Below, one piece after another: positions 32,054-43,820 of a stretch of 64,000 nucleotides of DNA. The notes under the pieces were generated by a model. That model ran no database searches, was not told the DNA's origin, and saw nothing but the letters and a program-made list of their open reading frames with translations. This DNA comes from Protea cynaroides (taxonomy: Eukaryota > Streptophyta > Magnoliopsida > Proteales > Proteaceae). The stretch is from positions 3,233,217 to 3,297,216 of the forward strand of contig CM053266.1 in assembly GCA_028583415.1 (NCBI GenBank), written 5' to 3'. The position numbers and the translations under genes were made by a program. The first letter of the stretch is position 1. Every line of letters starts with the position of its first letter.

Positions 32054-33342
32054 ATGGCTGGGCGAAGGGTGACCAGACGAGGCCGTAACCCAATTCCACC
32101 ATCACCACCTGTGGAGGAAGACAGCCATGTAAATCATGAAGTACAGGAGAATCTGAATACAACACCGCCAGTGGCTAGTGGCTAGGAAAATCCTACAAAC
32201 TTGCCAGCCCCACCTACAGATCTGACTACAGCAGTAAAGAATTTGGCACAACAACTGCAACAAATACAGCAGGTGCAAGCCAATATGCAGGCCGCTATAG
32301 GCATGGTTTTTCCAGCTGCACATACGACACCTATGCCAGCAGGGCAGGCGAGCACAGTACCAGGGGGAAGCAACACGGTACCCCACGCACCTCAAACACC
32401 AGTCATGCCGGCTCAAGTACAGAATCCTGAGGTAGCTCAAGGCAGTTACCAGTATCAACCACCTATGTATGGGGCCTATGCTTCATATCAGCTGGACCAC
32501 TCTCGACTGATCGAGCATTTTCTGAAGATGAAGCCCAAAGAATATAATGGTAAGCCAGCAGATCCTTTGTGGCTAGCACACTGGAAAGAAATTTTATGAT
32601 GATGACAGTGAATGAAGAGGAAAATGTGTTGTGTGCAACCTTCATGCTGAAAGGAGATGCACACCACTGGTGGATGTCCACATGGACTTATCTATTAACA
32701 AAGCACGCCCAATTGACCTGGATTATATATAAAGAGGCATTCTTTGAGAAGTATTTCCCTAGAAGTTTTAGAGATTCTATGGAGAGAGAGTTCTTGAGTT
32801 TATATCAAGGGCAAATGACCATGGATGCATACCAACAGCGTTATGAGGAGCTGTTTTTCTTTGCACCCGCTAGCATGCAAGAGGAAAATACTAAGACCCG
32901 AAGGTTCGTCATGGGATTCAGGGGAAGCATCTGTGAGCATGCTCTGGGATTGGAAAAGAAAGTTTACAACCAAGCAGTACAGATTGCTCAAGTAATAGAG
33001 TCGAGTCAAAAGGAGAGCTACTTTGCTCAAAATAGGGGTATTAAAAGGCCAAATGAAAATTCATACAACGGAGGGAATACAAGGATATTCAAACCCTTCC
33101 ATGCTCAAGGCTTTAATGCTGCAGCCAAGACTACTCCAGCATCTCAACTGCAACAAAAGCAAAATAATGAAGGAGTAAAATGCTATAACTGCAATCAAGT
33201 GGGATATTATTCCAGAGAACTAAGCCCAGGAAGCAACTACAGCAAGGAAGGGTTTACGCTGTTACATCTGAGGATGCTGACGCATCGCCTGATGTGGTTA
33301 CAGGTATTACCTGAACCTTTCATTTTGTGTTACATTGTGTGA
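32054..33342 (+). pseudogene. Element C gag
   Basis: ATG 32054-32056 (MAGRRVTRR...). A TAG near 32182 sits at the same codon as in B gag. A deletion of about 17 bp near 32586 removes the segment equivalent to IDKMER and shifts the frame. The capsid resumes at about 32590 (NFMMMTVNEEENVLC) and runs to a degraded knuckle, CYNCNQVGYYSRELS, lacking the His and the last Cys. Confidence 0.9.
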
Positions 33343-33985
33343 GCATGTAGAGTAAATTAAAACAAATCACAGGAATCATACCTATTAATGGCATACCAGC
33401 TAGAGTACTCTTTGATTCTGGAGCTACTCATTCTTTGATATCTATGTCATTTTGAAAGAAGCTAAATCTACCCCTCAAATCTTTAGACTACAAATCGCTT
33501 GTACGATCGCCTATGGGATTAGAAGTGGAATTATAAAAGGGTTATGGACCATGTCTAGTTCTTATTGACGAGAAGACTTTGGTTGCAACCTTGATTCAAC
33601 TTCAGATGATAGACTTTGATGTCATCTTGGGAATGGACTGGTTAGCTCGGCATTCTGCAAACCTATTATGTGCAGAAAAGAAGCTGACATTTAAAGACAA
33701 AGAAGGAGCAAAGTTTAGTTTTGCGAGAACCAAACTTCCCCGTAAACGAAAACTCATCCTCCCTGCATTAAAGCTAGGAAATGCCTCGAGAAAGGAGGAG
33801 TTGGGTATTTAGTATCAGTGGTTGACCTCACCAAGGAAGCACCACGAATGGAGGATATTGATGTTGTGCCTGACTTTCCAGATGTATTTCCTGAAGAACT
33901 ACCAAGACTACCACCCGACCGAGCAACATAGTTCGTTATAGACCTGATACCCGGAGCCGCACCAGTATCCAAAGCACCCTATCGA
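33343..33985 (+). pseudogene. Element C protease domain
   Basis: LFDSGATHS near 33408 and DFDVILGMDWLARHS near 33615 are intact, but a TGA, a TAA and a frameshift at about 33780 interrupt the frame. Confidence 0.85.
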
Positions 33986-35353
33986 ATGGCTCCTACTGAA
34001 CTGAAGGAATTGAAGGTACAGTTACAAAAATTATTGGACAAGGGTTATATCAGACCTAGCATATCACCATGGGGAGTGCCAGTATTTTTTGTAAAGAAGA
34101 AGGACGGTAGCGTTCGACTATGTATAGACTACCGAGAATTGAATAAGCTTACAATCAAGAATCGATACCCATTGCCTTGGATCGATGACTTGTTCGATCA
34201 GTTGCAAGGTGCCAAGGTGTTCTCCAAGATTGATCTTCGGTCAGGATACCATCAGTTGAAGATTAAGGATGGCGATATTCCAAAGACAGCATTTAGAACA
34301 AGATATGGACATTATGAGTTTTTAGTCATGTCTTTTGGATTGACTAAGGCACCCGTAACTTTTATGGAACTCATGAATCGGGTATTCCATGATATGTTGG
34401 ATACATCGATCATTGTGTTTATTGATGATATATTGGTCTACTCCAAAGACAAGGAGAATCATGTCATGAATTTAAGAGCCGCTCTGCAGCGATTAAGGAA
34501 AGAGAAGCTTTATGCCAAATTTACAAAGTGTGAGTTTTGGTTAAATGTGGTCGCTTTAATAGGCCATGTTGTATCCGCTGAAGGAATTAAAGTGGATCCT
34601 AGCAAGATTGAAGCCATTGTGAAGTGGGAAGCACCGAAGAGCGTTGCATAAATTAGAAGTTTCCTAGGTCTAGCTGGGTATTATCGACGATTCATGGAAG
34701 ACTATTCCAGAATTGCCGTACCTCTCACCAGTTTGACTAAGAAAGGAGAAAAGTTTGTTTTGACTGATAAATGTGAGAAAAGTTTCCAAACATTGAAGGT
34801 TAGATTGATATCTGTTCCGATCTTGACTATTCCTATTCCAGGACAGCCATTTATCTTGTACACTGATGCGTCGGGATTGGGTTTAGGATGTGTACTTATG
34901 CAAGGAGAACAAGTAATTGCGTATGCTTCAAGACAACTGAAGACACTTGAGAAGAACTATCCCACTCATGACTTAGAATTAGCGGCAGTTGTAGATGCTG
35001 TCAAGATATAGAGACATTACTTGTACGGAGAGAAATTTCATATTAAATCAGATCATAAGAGTCTCACTTATCTTTTTAATCAGAAGGAGTTTAACATGCG
35101 ACAAAGAAGATGGCTGGAATTATTAAAGGATTATGATTGTGATATCCAGTATCATCCAGGAAAGGCTAATGTAGTTGCTGATGCGCTAAAGTAGAAAAGC
35201 AATGATTAAATCTCAAGGAGAGGTTAACACAACTATAGTAATGTGTACTACAGGAAAAGTGTTCAATTACGGTAATGAGCAATTCATGATAGATGCAACT
35301 GATGAATCAACCAACCAAGGGTTTATTCATCGGTTTTTAAATATGTTCGCAAC
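33986..35353 (+). pseudogene. Element C reverse transcriptase and RNase H
   Basis: RT runs from YRMAPTELKEL with LFVKKKDGSVRLCIDYREL (second residue Phe) and FIDDILVYSKD. Stops: TAA at 34649-34651 (Glu codon in E), TAG near 35009 (Trp codon) and a frameshift near 35195. RNase H motifs YTDASGLGLG and DHKSLTYLF are visible. Confidence 0.92.
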
Positions 35354-36600
35354 GTGAAGATTGTACCTGATATAATTAATGAAGTAAAAGCAGCTATTAG
35401 ATCAGACCCTTATCTGAAAATGGTACAAGAAGACATCGAAAAAGGTAAGACTATTCCTGAGTTCACCTTAGATGATGAAAAGGTATTGAAGTACAAAGGA
35501 AGAATATGTGTTCCTGAAATGGAAAATTTGGACATTAGACACCGACTAATGAAGGAAGCTCATACCACCGCCTATTCGGTACATCCTGGAAGTACAAAGA
35601 TGTATCATGATTTGAAAAAAATTTATTGATGGAGAGGAATGAAAGCAGATGTAGCTAAATTCATGTCTCAATGCCTAAATTTTCAGAGGGTGAAGGCTAA
35701 ACGACAAAGACCTGCAGGACTGTTGCAGCCGCTGCCAGAACCAGCATGGAAATGGGACTGCATCACTATGGACTTTGTCACCGGGGTACCATTGACTCCT
35801 CGAGTAGTTGACGTGGTCTGGGTGATTGTAGATCGTCTGACTAAGACAGCTCGCTTTATAGCAATACGACCACAGTATACCCTAGAGAGGTTAGCCAAGC
35901 TATATGTGGATAACATTGTCAGATTACATGGTGTACCTGAAAGCATTGTGTCCGATAGAGACCCACGCTGTACTTCAATGTTTTGGAAAGGATTGCAAAA
36001 GGTATGGGTACAACGTTGAAGTTCAGTACTGCATTCCATCATCAGACAGACGGACAGTCGGAGCGTACCATTTAGATTTTAGAAGACATGCTTCGAGCCT
36101 GTGTAATTGACTTTAAAGGATCATGGGATGAGAAACTACCATTGATTGAGTTCGCCTATAACAATAGCTATCAAGCTACTATACAGATATTACCCTATGA
36201 AACACTGTATGGTAGAAAGTGTCAAACTCCTTTGTTTTGGAATGAAATTGGAGAACGTAGCATCATTGGACCGGAATTTATTGAAGAAACTTATCGAGTA
36301 GTCGACATCATCAAGGAAAGAGTTAGAACGGCTCAGAATCGTCAGAAACAGTACGCAGATACTCGACGCCGAGACCTTGAATTTGTTGTAGGTGATAAGG
36401 TATTTCTAAAGGTATCACCTATGCGGAGTTTAAAACGATTCAGACAGAAAGGGAAGTTAAGTCCAAGATATGTTGGGCCATATGAGATTTTAGCCAAACC
36501 TGGAAAGATGGCTTATCAGTTAGCACTACCACCATCTATGTCAAGTGTGCATGATGTATTTCATATCTCATTGCTGAAGAAGTACGTCAGAGACCCAACG
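35354..36600 (+). pseudogene. Element C integrase
   Basis: HHCC domain with the third/fourth ligand pair damaged (QCLNFQ instead of CLNC), a Trp to stop in IYWWRG, core MDFVTGVPLTP and SDRDPRCTSMF, a frameshift at about 36005, and a TAG in the QILEDM region at about 36073 (same codon as B). It is then open from 36088 to the chromodomain. Confidence 0.92.
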
Positions 36601-36827
36601 CATGTTTTGAGAGTAGATCCACCAGTTCTAACTGATGATTTGACATTCGAAGTAGCACCAACTGAAATCACTAGTCGAAAGGTTCAACGTCTATGCAACA
36701 ATGACATATACTATGTTAAAGTCACCTGAAGGAGCCGAGATATAGAAGAGATCACATGGGAAGAAGAGAATGCTATGCGGAAGCAATATCCTCACCTTTT
36801 TTACTCGAAAGGTATGTATAAATTTTG
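36601..36827 (+). pseudogene. Element C chromodomain-like C-terminus
   Basis: SRKVQRLCNNDIYYVKVT, then a TGA in place of Trp at 36727-36729, then EEITWEEENAMRKQYPHLF. Confidence 0.85.
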
Positions 36828-36846
36828 AGGATGAAATTTTTAATAA

Positions 36847-36861
36847 GAGGGGGGGGGGAGT
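36847..36861 (+). other. Element C polypurine tract
   Basis: A purine run with twelve consecutive G directly before the 3' LTR; longer than in A, B or E (six G). Confidence 0.85.
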
Positions 36862-39106
36862 TGTAAGACCCGTATCGAACTAACCGGTCTAACTACCTTG
36901 TACCAGGTCTACCTATCATGGTCGAGCCAAGTGGACCAAGTGCGTGAAGAAAATCACAAGACCAGGTATGAGTCTAACCCAAAAATAGTAAATGTGAGGG
37001 CAAGGTCGCATGCCTAAACAGGTAGGGTCGACCCCACCTCAACAGAAGTCCAACCCATGACTTTTTAGTCGTAGGGTCGCATGACTAAGAAGGTGTAGGG
37101 TCGATGGATCCTGCGACCCTACGTCCGACCCTACGATGACAGACAAAAACCATAAATTAGGTAACTTTCCTAATTCCAAGGGGTTCTTTCCTAAACTCGA
37201 TGGGACTTATTTTGGAGGGTTTTCCTCTATAAATAGGATGTCCCTTAGCCTCTTTTACTCCTTTTAGAACCCTAATTGAAAGTGAGAGAAAGAAAAGGAG
37301 AAGGAAAAGAAGAAGAAAAGGAAAATTGAAGAAAAGACTAAGGAAGAGGAGGAAGTTCAGAGAAACCTCTGAATCTCAGCCAACCTCAGGTATGAACCTA
37401 ATTCCCTTCATAAATTAAGAGCCTAGAATGGATTATGAAGAAGTTAGGATTAAGACAAACCCAAATCATCCATCCATGGACGAGTTCTAAAGGAATCCAT
37501 GGAATTAATCATCATAGGCAATGAAAAGTGTGTGAAAATCATAGTTATGAGCCATTGAACAATCTTAGAATGGACCTACAAGACTGCAGGAACGATCACA
37601 TGCCCTCGGGAAGTCCCAGGGAGGGTGTAGTCACACGTAGGGTCAAATGGTATCCGAACCCACGTCCGACCCTACACCCTAGGGTCGTAGAAAACTGCTA
37701 CCCTAGGTGCTACCCTACCTGCTACCCTACGATTTCAGCTAGTTTAAATTTGTTGGAATTAATTCTAATTAAAATCTATCAACTTGTTAGGCCTTTCTAC
37801 TGATTTAAAGGTGAATCATAAAGCTTGAACGAGGATCTTCACTCAATCATAGGTAAGGAAATAAGACCTAAACTAATTGGCTAATAATAACTATTTTCGT
37901 TTATTGAGTCCAATACCATGTATGATTCTATAATTAATGATTGTAATGTGCATATCACATGTCATCTACTATTTCTGTTATTATTGTTCATGCATATTTA
38001 ATTCAGTTTATTTATAACATGATGATGATTATGATGCTAGGAATAGGCAGGTGAATGTATGTGTGTGGTTTGTGTGCTTAATGCGAGTGGAGCATCAGGG
38101 GGAGGACGTGACACTATGGTTCATCCTAGTCACCAGACTCTAGCTCTATCTCTACTCAAGTCTTGTCCACTAACATCGTCGTATCGCCATTACCTTAGCA
38201 AAACTATTACATCGTAGGGCATCAGGGGAGGTGGTCTCAGACCGTGTAGTCTCTGACTCTGTCAAGGGGGCCTTAGCTCTATCTATATGGACGTATTGAG
38301 GGATGCTGGGGTGAGGCCTTGGATACACTGTTTGACATTAGGATTGGTTAGTTGCGAGCCTAGTTTGCAAGCCCTCGCCAACAGGGGCTTACGTGTTGGT
38401 ATGGGTAGAGCATCAGGGGAAGTGTGATGCGGTGCGGTCCTAAGCACTTTAGCTCTATCTCTATTCCTTGGTGGGGTGGATGTGGACGACAATGGTGTTT
38501 GATCCATTGGGTGGGCTTATACACCCTGTGTATAGAGGTGAGGCGGCCACCGAACCTTTCTATAGCACATTGCAAACTTATGAACCAGACCAAAGATATG
38601 AATTGAATGCATGCATATGTTTATTGCATTATTTTGTTTGCTCACTGAGCCGTGATGTGTGCTCACACTTTTGACGTCGAATAATTTTTTAGTTGATGAT
38701 GCAGGTACCACGGTAGACGAATATATAAATGCTCCGATGTATCGACATGCGGCGGCGATGGACATTGAAGTTATGATGGAGTCGCATGATTCGTCATGCG
38801 AGTGCAACTCTTGTGTTTTCGATTAGATTTTATTCAATTTATACGGACGATGTAATTGATTAAATATTTTATTTATGTCTTAGTATCTTTTTGGAGATAA
38901 TTGAATACTTAATTTATGTTATCATCTTTAGACTCTCAGTTCATTTAATATATAAGATTTTCGCTATTGTTTATTTACTCTGATTATGGTTGTGGGAGTG
39001 TATGGTTTAAGCAAACGGACACAGCCTATTCGAGATCTTGGTTGAACCGTTGGTTAATTAGCGGTTCATCACACCATTCTGAATAGTGCGGAATTAGGGT
39101 GTGACA
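36862..39106 (+). repeat. Element C 3' LTR
   Basis: 2245 bp, TATA box 37228-37235, predicted donor after 37389 (161 bp from the TATA start). The exon 2 equivalent begins with TTG. Confidence 0.97.
38693..38826 (+). CDS. LTR micro-ORF, predicted last exon (C 3' LTR)
   Basis: 134 nt, fully open, SSCECNSCVFD tail, TTTTTTAG acceptor. Upstream of the AG the same frame hits a TGA, unlike in B, supporting the AG as the border of the conserved coding segment. Confidence 0.55.
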
Positions 39107-40764
39107 CACAGTGTCGCTCGAGCAAGGCTAATGTTGTAACTGAAGCTTTGAGTAAATAGAGGAATAATGAAGCCAGAAGGAGGATCTATTACGATGCCGC
39201 TTTCTGTTCTACAGCGACAGATTCAATTTAGAGGAAGAACCGCATATGATAAAAACTTGTGATGATCCAGTTGAATGAGAGCTTATGGAGCAATAGTTCC
39301 TCGCTTACATTTGTAGTGATAAAGATCGTCATTGATTTGATAAACGAAGTAAAGGTAGTAATTTTGTTAGATCTATATCTAAGAGTGGTGTAAGAAGATT
39401 TAGAGAAAGAAAAACCAAATCCTGACTTACTTCGGATGTGAAAAAGGTCCTGAGATACAAAGGATGATTATGCATACCTAAAAGAGAAAAAAAACGCTGA
39501 TCATAGATCCAAGATAATGCTAAAAGCCTATTCTAATCCATATTGGGTACATCCTAAAATTACAAAATATATCAAAACATGAAGAGATTATTTTGGTGGA
39601 AGGGAATGGAAGTAGTTGTGGCTAGATGCATGTTTCAGTGACTGAATTATCAGCAAGTAAAGACTGAAAGACAAAGACCAACATGGCTTACCATAACCAC
39701 TATCGGAGTCAGTCTGGAAGTGAAACTGCATTACAATGAACTATATCACTGGTTTACCACTGACTCCTTGGTTGACGCAGTTTGGGTAATTGTTGATTGC
39801 CTTATGAAGATAGCTCATTCCATTTATATATGACCTCGGTGTGCTTTGGAGCAGCTAACTAAGCTATATGTGGATAATATTACTAGATTAAATGGTATGT
39901 CTGAGAGCATAGTGTCGGTCAAAGGCTCATGCTTTATCTCGATGTTTTGAGAGGATCTATAGAAAACAATGGGAACGAAGTTGAAGTTTAGTACCACATT
40001 TTAGCATAAACCAACGGACAGTCGGAGCAGACTATACAGATCCTAAGAGATATTCCCTAAGCTTGTGAAATTGATTTCAAGGAGCTTGAGTTGAGAAGTT
40101 ATCGTGGATTGAATTTACTACCAAGCTACTATGTAGATGTCACCTATGAATCATGGTATGGTAGAAATGTCGAATTCCTTTGTTTTGGAATGAAGTCGGA
40201 GAATAAGGAATTATAAGACCTGAGTCTGTTGAAGAAACATGTCGAGTGGCAGACAAGATCAAAGAAAAGGGCCAGCATAGCTCAAGTTTGTCAGAAGAGA
40301 CACCAAGACCTCGAGTTCACCATAAATGACAAAGTGTTCTTGAAGATATCACTTATGTATGGTTTAAAATGATTCAATAAGAAGGGAAAGTTGTATCCTA
40401 TATATGTTTTGGACCTCATAAAAATTTTGGAGAGACGTAAAAAAGTAGCATATTAGTTAGCACTACCACCATCAATGTCTAGTGTACATGATGTATTCCA
40501 TGTCTCACAATTGAAGAAGTACGTCAGAGATCCAACACACGTGTTAACAACGGATCTACCAAATTTGACTGAAGATTTGACGTTTGAAGTAGTACCTTTT
40601 GAGATCACTAGCTGAAAGGTGCAACGTCTTCGCAACCGTGACATTTACTAAATTAAGGTTACTTGGAGAAACCAAAATATAAAAGAAGTTACGTGCGAAG
40701 AAGAGAATGCTATGCGGAAACAATATCCTCACCTATTTGACTCGAAAGGTATGTGTAAATTTTG
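39107..40764 (+). pseudogene. Element A RNase H end, integrase and chromodomain remnant
   Basis: It starts in the RNase H tail (SKANVVTEALS) and goes through an integrase with altered HHCC and core regions to the chromodomain (ERRKKVAY-type segment near 40435, SMSSVHDVFHVSQLKKYV near 40474, NAMRKQYPHLF near 40708). Many stops. It shares an unusual replacement near 39690-39720 and a deletion near 40120 with F, so these lesions predate the insertion of A. Confidence 0.85.
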
Positions 40765-40782
40765 AGGATGAAATTTATATAA

Positions 40783-40794
40783 GACGGGGGGAGT
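40783..40794 (+). other. Element A polypurine tract
   Basis: GACGGGGGGAGT directly before the 3' LTR; a single copy. Confidence 0.8.
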
Positions 40795-43136
40795 TGTAAG
40801 ACCCGCACTCCACTAACTTGGTCTAACTATGTTGAGCCAGGTCTTCCCATCATTCCTGGACCTAGTAGACTGAGGTGAAGATATATCACAAACCAGGTAT
40901 GAGAATCAAGTTAAAAACACTAAAAACCTACCTAAGGTCGCATACCTGGGTAGGAATGGTCGGCCATAAGGAAAGGGACAAAAATCTCAAATCCAGAACC
41001 CCACGGTCGATATTTTGAACCTACGGTCGACGGTTTATGCGATCGTCTGGTCGACCGTGAGACCCCAGATCAAACTTTGAGTTTTGGAAACTTTCCTAAA
41101 CTAAGGGATTGCTTTCTTAATTGAAAGAGGACTATATGGAGAGTTTTCCTCTATATAAAGGACGTCCCTCTGCCCTTTTTCACTCTTTTAGAACATTAGT
41201 AAACCCTAGAGAAAGAGAAGGAAGAGAAGGAAGAGAAGGAGAAGAAGAAAAAGCTAAAGAGAGGAATTTACTGAGAAGAGATTGGCTCTCTATCACAGGT
41301 AAAGGTATGAAACGAATCTTTGGAGATGTTAACTCTAAGGAATAAGACTTCTATGGAAGATAGGTAATATCAACCTATTATGATCTATGTGATTTCCTTG
41401 AGAAAATCCCAAGGAGAACCACGAGGAGTGAATTTAGTTATCAGGGTTGATAAGAAACTACTAATGATGGCCATAGGATGACCTTAGAGTAAACCCCATT
41501 GAAGAACAGAAGAATTGACCAAGGAAGAACTCGAATTGCATGTAGTTTGTGACCCGAAATCTCAAGGTCGCAGCTACGGTCGACCATAGCATCACCAGCA
41601 TGACCAGAGGAACGACCATAGGCATTCGGAAAGATTTCAGGAAACATACGGTTGCATCTACTATCGCATGTAATGCGACCATAGGTCCTACGGTGGCATA
41701 TATTGCTACCATAGCATCGACCATAGCATCGATCGTAGGAAAACAGCTAGCATATTTTAAGACCAAACAAGGTTTTTGACTACTGTAACTTGGTAAGCTT
41801 GAACCCTAACTTACATACATTAATTATTTGGGTTCCTAGTAGATTCAAAGTGACTTCAAAAGCTAGGGAGAGGAACAAGGAGATGAACAAACATTGATCA
41901 AAGGTGAGGGAACAAAACATAAACTAACTGGATAATAACAAACTATTTTTTTTATTGAGTCCAATGCCATGATTGATTATTGTATGCTTGTAATGTGCAT
42001 CTCACATGTCATCCAATATTCCTGCTATTACTGTTTCTGTATTTTTAATTTCGTTAATTTATAACATGATGATGATGATGATGCTAGGAATAGGCATGTG
42101 AATGTATGTGTATGGTTAGTATGTTGGATGCGAGTGGAGCATCAGGGGGTGGATGTGGCATGGTGGTCTTTGACCTCATCACGAGACTTTAGCTTTATCT
42201 CTACTCAAATCTTGCCCACTAACATCGTCGTATCGCCATTATCTTAGCAGAACTATTATGTCATAGGGCATCAAGGGAGGTGGTCTCGGACCGTGTAGTC
42301 TTTGACTCTGTCGGGGGATCTTAGCTCTAATGGACATATTGAGGAATGCTGGGGTGAGGCCTTGGATACACTGTTTGCCATTAGGATTGGTTAGTTGCGA
42401 GCCTAGTTTGCAAGCCCTCGCCAATAGGGGTTTATGTATTGGTATGGGTAGGGCATTAGGGGAAGTGTTGGCGGTGTTTGATCCATAAACTTTAGCTCTA
42501 TCTCTATTCTATGATGGGTGCATGTGGGACGGCAATGGTGTTTGATCAATTGGATGGATTCACACACTCATGTATAGAGGTGCGACGGCCACCAAACCTT
42601 TCTATAGCACATTGCAAACTTATAAACCGGACCAAAGATATGAATTGAATGCGTATTATGTTTGTTGTATTATTTTGTCTACTCACTGAGCTCAAGTTGG
42701 AGAGCTGACCCTCGCGTGTGCAATTCTTTTTAGTTTTTTTATGTTGCATGTATTACGATTGAAGATTATGTCGACACGCCAATGTATGAATAGGTGGCAG
42801 CTATGGATAACAAGTTGTAGAGGACTATTATGATTTGTTAAGAAAGTATTTCAACTATGAATGCGCTTAGTTTAACTTTTGTATTTGGATATTTGTAATA
42901 TGTATTAAATTATGTTTTGGTTACTTGAAGGTAATTGGAATATTAATAATTTATCATGATTAGATCTCAGTTCATTATTAATAAGACTTCCGCTATTTGC
43001 TTTATTATCTCTGATTAATGTGGAATGTGTTTTGGTTTAACATGGTTGGCATAGCCTATACGAGATCCTGATTGAACCATTGGTTTATTGACAGTTCATC
43101 ACACCATTCTGGTTAGTCCAGAATTGGGGTGTGACA
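40795..43136 (+). repeat. Element A 3' LTR
   Basis: 2342 bp, TG...CA. TATATAAA at 41152-41159, donor CACAG|GTAAAG after 41298. The exon 2 equivalent (41864-41903, 40 nt as in the 5' LTR) starts with TAG, a stop. Carries TACGGTCG/CGACCATAG motif clusters near 40935-41065 and 41565-41735. Confidence 0.95.
42734..42870 (+). pseudogene. LTR micro-ORF, predicted last exon (A 3' LTR, broken)
   Basis: Same 137-nt length as the 5' LTR copy, but an insertion near the start is balanced by a deletion near 42808, and stops occur inside. Confidence 0.45.
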
Positions 43137-43415
43137 TATATGGTCGCATGTTTTGATTTTATGGTTGATAGATTATGTGACTGCACGATCGACCGTATGA
43201 ACCCAGAACGGACATCATGTTTAGGAATCTTTCCTAATTTGAAGAGGACTCTTTCCTAATTGAAAGAAGACACTATATGGAGGTTTTATTTTATATAAAG
43301 GATGTCCTTTAGCCTATCTCACTCTTTTAGAACCCAAATTGAAACTCTAAACCAAAGAGAGAAAGAGAGAGGAAGAAAAGGAGAAGGAGATTTGGAGTAG
43401 AAGGCTAAGAGGAAG
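43137..43415 (+). repeat. LTR fragment Z between A and F
   Basis: Plus-oriented U3/R segment of an A/F-like LTR: TATGGTCG and CGACCGTA motifs, TATATAAAG at 43292-43300, GGATGTCC and a GA-rich start of exon 1. It has no LTR ends of its own; A's 3' LTR lies on one side and F's 3' LTR on the other, so both appear inserted in this older LTR. Confidence 0.75.
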
Positions 43416-43683
43416 TGTCACACCCCAATTCTGGACTAACTAGAATGGTGTGATGAACCATCAATAAATCAACGGTTCAACTAGGATCTCGTATAGGCTA
43501 TGCCAACCATGTTAAACCAAAACGCATTCCACATTAATCAGAGATAATAAAGTAGATAGCGGAAGTCTTAATAATAATGAACTAAGGTCTAATCATGATA
43601 AATAATTAATATTCCAGTTATCTCCAATTAACCAAAACATAATTTAAAACATATTACAAATATCCAAATATGAAAGTTAAATA

Positions 43684-43820
43684 CTAAGTGCATCCATAAT
43701 TGAAACACTCACTTAACGAATCATAATAGTCCTCCACAGCTTGATTATCCATAGCCGCTGCATGTCCACACGTTGGCATATTCATATAATCTTCAATTGT
43801 AACTCTTGCAACATCAGAAA
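43684..43820 (-). CDS. LTR micro-ORF, predicted last exon (F 3' LTR)
   Basis: 137 nt, open from a TTCTTTTTAG acceptor to TAG, same length as in A. EDYMNMPTCGHAAAMDN and a diverged tail SECFNYGCT. The 40-nt partner exon joins in frame and is open. Confidence 0.5.

Larger units (their letters stand above)
15277..39106 (+). mobile_element. Element C: complete Ty3/gypsy chromovirus inserted in A, split by B
   Basis: About 11.9 kb without the nested element B. Order: 5' LTR, PBS, antisense ORF (split by B), gag, protease, RT, RNase H, integrase, chromodomain, polypurine tract, 3' LTR. Target duplication CACAA (15272-15276) versus CACAG (39107-39111), one mismatch; the A pol frame continues across it. 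Gag-pol has numerous stops. Confidence 0.95.
1..43136 (+). mobile_element. Element A: old Ty3/gypsy chromovirus, 5' end outside window
   Basis: This is the outermost plus-strand element. A partial 5' LTR is followed by a PBS, degenerate gag and protease, RT and RNase H after insertion D, and RNase H, integrase and chromodomain after insertion C, then a complete 3' LTR. Reading frames continue across both insertions: the protease/RT linker is split by D, and the RNase H/integrase linker by C. Coding parts are riddled with stops and indels, more than in B, C, D or E, which fits its position as the oldest layer. Its left target-site duplication lies outside the window; the right flank is TATAT at 43137-43141. 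Confidence 0.9.
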
